A DNA stretch of 6,047 nt, taken from an uncultured Loktanella sp. GTDB lineage: Bacteria > Pseudomonadota > Alphaproteobacteria > Rhodobacterales > Rhodobacteraceae. Location of the stretch: the NCBI GenBank assembly GCA_913061335.1, contig CAJXTP010000181.1:1-6047 (forward strand), in the 5' to 3' direction. Positions 6,004-6,047 of this stretch are shown in pieces; the first letter of the stretch is position 1; every line of letters starts with the position of its first letter. The position numbers were made by a program, and so were the translations under genes. Under the pieces are notes generated by a model. It made no database searches, was not told the origin of the DNA, and saw nothing but the letters and a program-made list of their open reading frames with translations.

Positions 6004-6047
6004 TTGGGCAGCTTGATCAACGTCATTCTGCCAGTATTTCTGGTCAT
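6004..6047 (+). CDS. Partial CDS, probable AEC-family transporter N-terminus
   Basis: The last 44 bases stay open in one frame and read, from a TTG start, (M)GSLINVILPVFLV before the window ends. The hydrophobic ILPVFLV right at the N terminus is typical of auxin-efflux-carrier (AEC) family permeases, whose first helix starts this way. AAAGG at 5991-5995 lies eight bases before the TTG, a good ribosome-site spacing. It begins 25 bases after the metallo-hydrolase stop on the same strand, so it may belong to the operon. An ATG at 5999 is in another frame and stops after five codons. With only 14 codons visible, the family call is tentative. Confidence 0.42.
   Translation, partial: MGSLINVILPVFLV

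Noticed and set aside
5962..6045. Minus-strand open frame reading DQKYWQNDVDQAAQNMSLSDVG, as the tail of a convergent gene
   Set aside because: Its stop lies inside the metallo-hydrolase gene, and the same bases on the plus strand encode a hydrophobic N terminus with a well-spaced ribosome site; the minus frame is most likely a shadow.
1..6047. CRISPR array, toxin-antitoxin pair, retron or other defence system
   Set aside because: No regularly spaced repeats, reverse transcriptase or small paired genes are present; every complete gene has a recognisable housekeeping family.

Overview
This window is about 6 kb of bacterial chromosome at the end of an assembled contig. Its content fits an alphaproteobacterium of the Rhodobacteraceae / Roseobacter type. 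The evidence for that is the moderately high-GC coding style, the order of genes (SPOR lipoprotein, D-Ala-D-Ala carboxypeptidase, tmk, holB, TatD hydrolase, PhnP-like metallo-hydrolase), and a HolB of the zinc-less alphaproteobacterial type. The taxonomic call is inferred from gene order and protein character; no search was run.

Layout. Bases 1-46 are not biological: they match the end of Illumina P7, an 8-base index and the Nextera transposase adapter, so genomic sequence starts at 47. Bases 47-234 hold no gene I can support, only a weak possible terminator for the neighbouring tRNA. A tRNA-Ser (anticodon UGA, CCA encoded) lies on the minus strand at 235-324. A 249-base divergent gap (325-573) should contain the promoters of both the tRNA and the rightward operon. 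From 574 to the window end every gene is on the plus strand and tightly packed: a SPOR-domain lipoprotein, a penicillin-binding D-Ala-D-Ala carboxypeptidase (21-base gap), tmk (9-base gap), holB (4-base ATGA overlap), a TatD/YcfH-type hydrolase (10-base gap), a PhnP-like metallo-hydrolase (4-base ATGA overlap), and the first codons of what looks like an AEC-family transporter cut off by the window edge.

How the genes fit together. The first two proteins are exported and act on peptidoglycan: one should bind septal glycan through its SPOR domain, the other trims the stem peptide. The next three form a nucleotide and replication block: dTMP kinase, the clamp-loader delta' subunit and a metal-dependent nuclease. 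Enterobacteria have a similar arrangement in which tmk-holB-ycfH follows a different peptidoglycan gene (mltG/yceG). The last complete gene is a cytosolic phosphodiesterase-like metallo-beta-lactamase-fold enzyme.

This is largely an ordinary housekeeping region and I found no convincing new system. The best second looks are the SPOR lipoprotein, whose middle appears to be a decayed RlpA-type lytic transglycosylase fold that kept the catalytic His but has Arg where the catalytic Asp should be; the apparent loss of the PhnP structural zinc ligands in the last complete enzyme; the start of the truncated transporter; and the leftover sequencing adapter.
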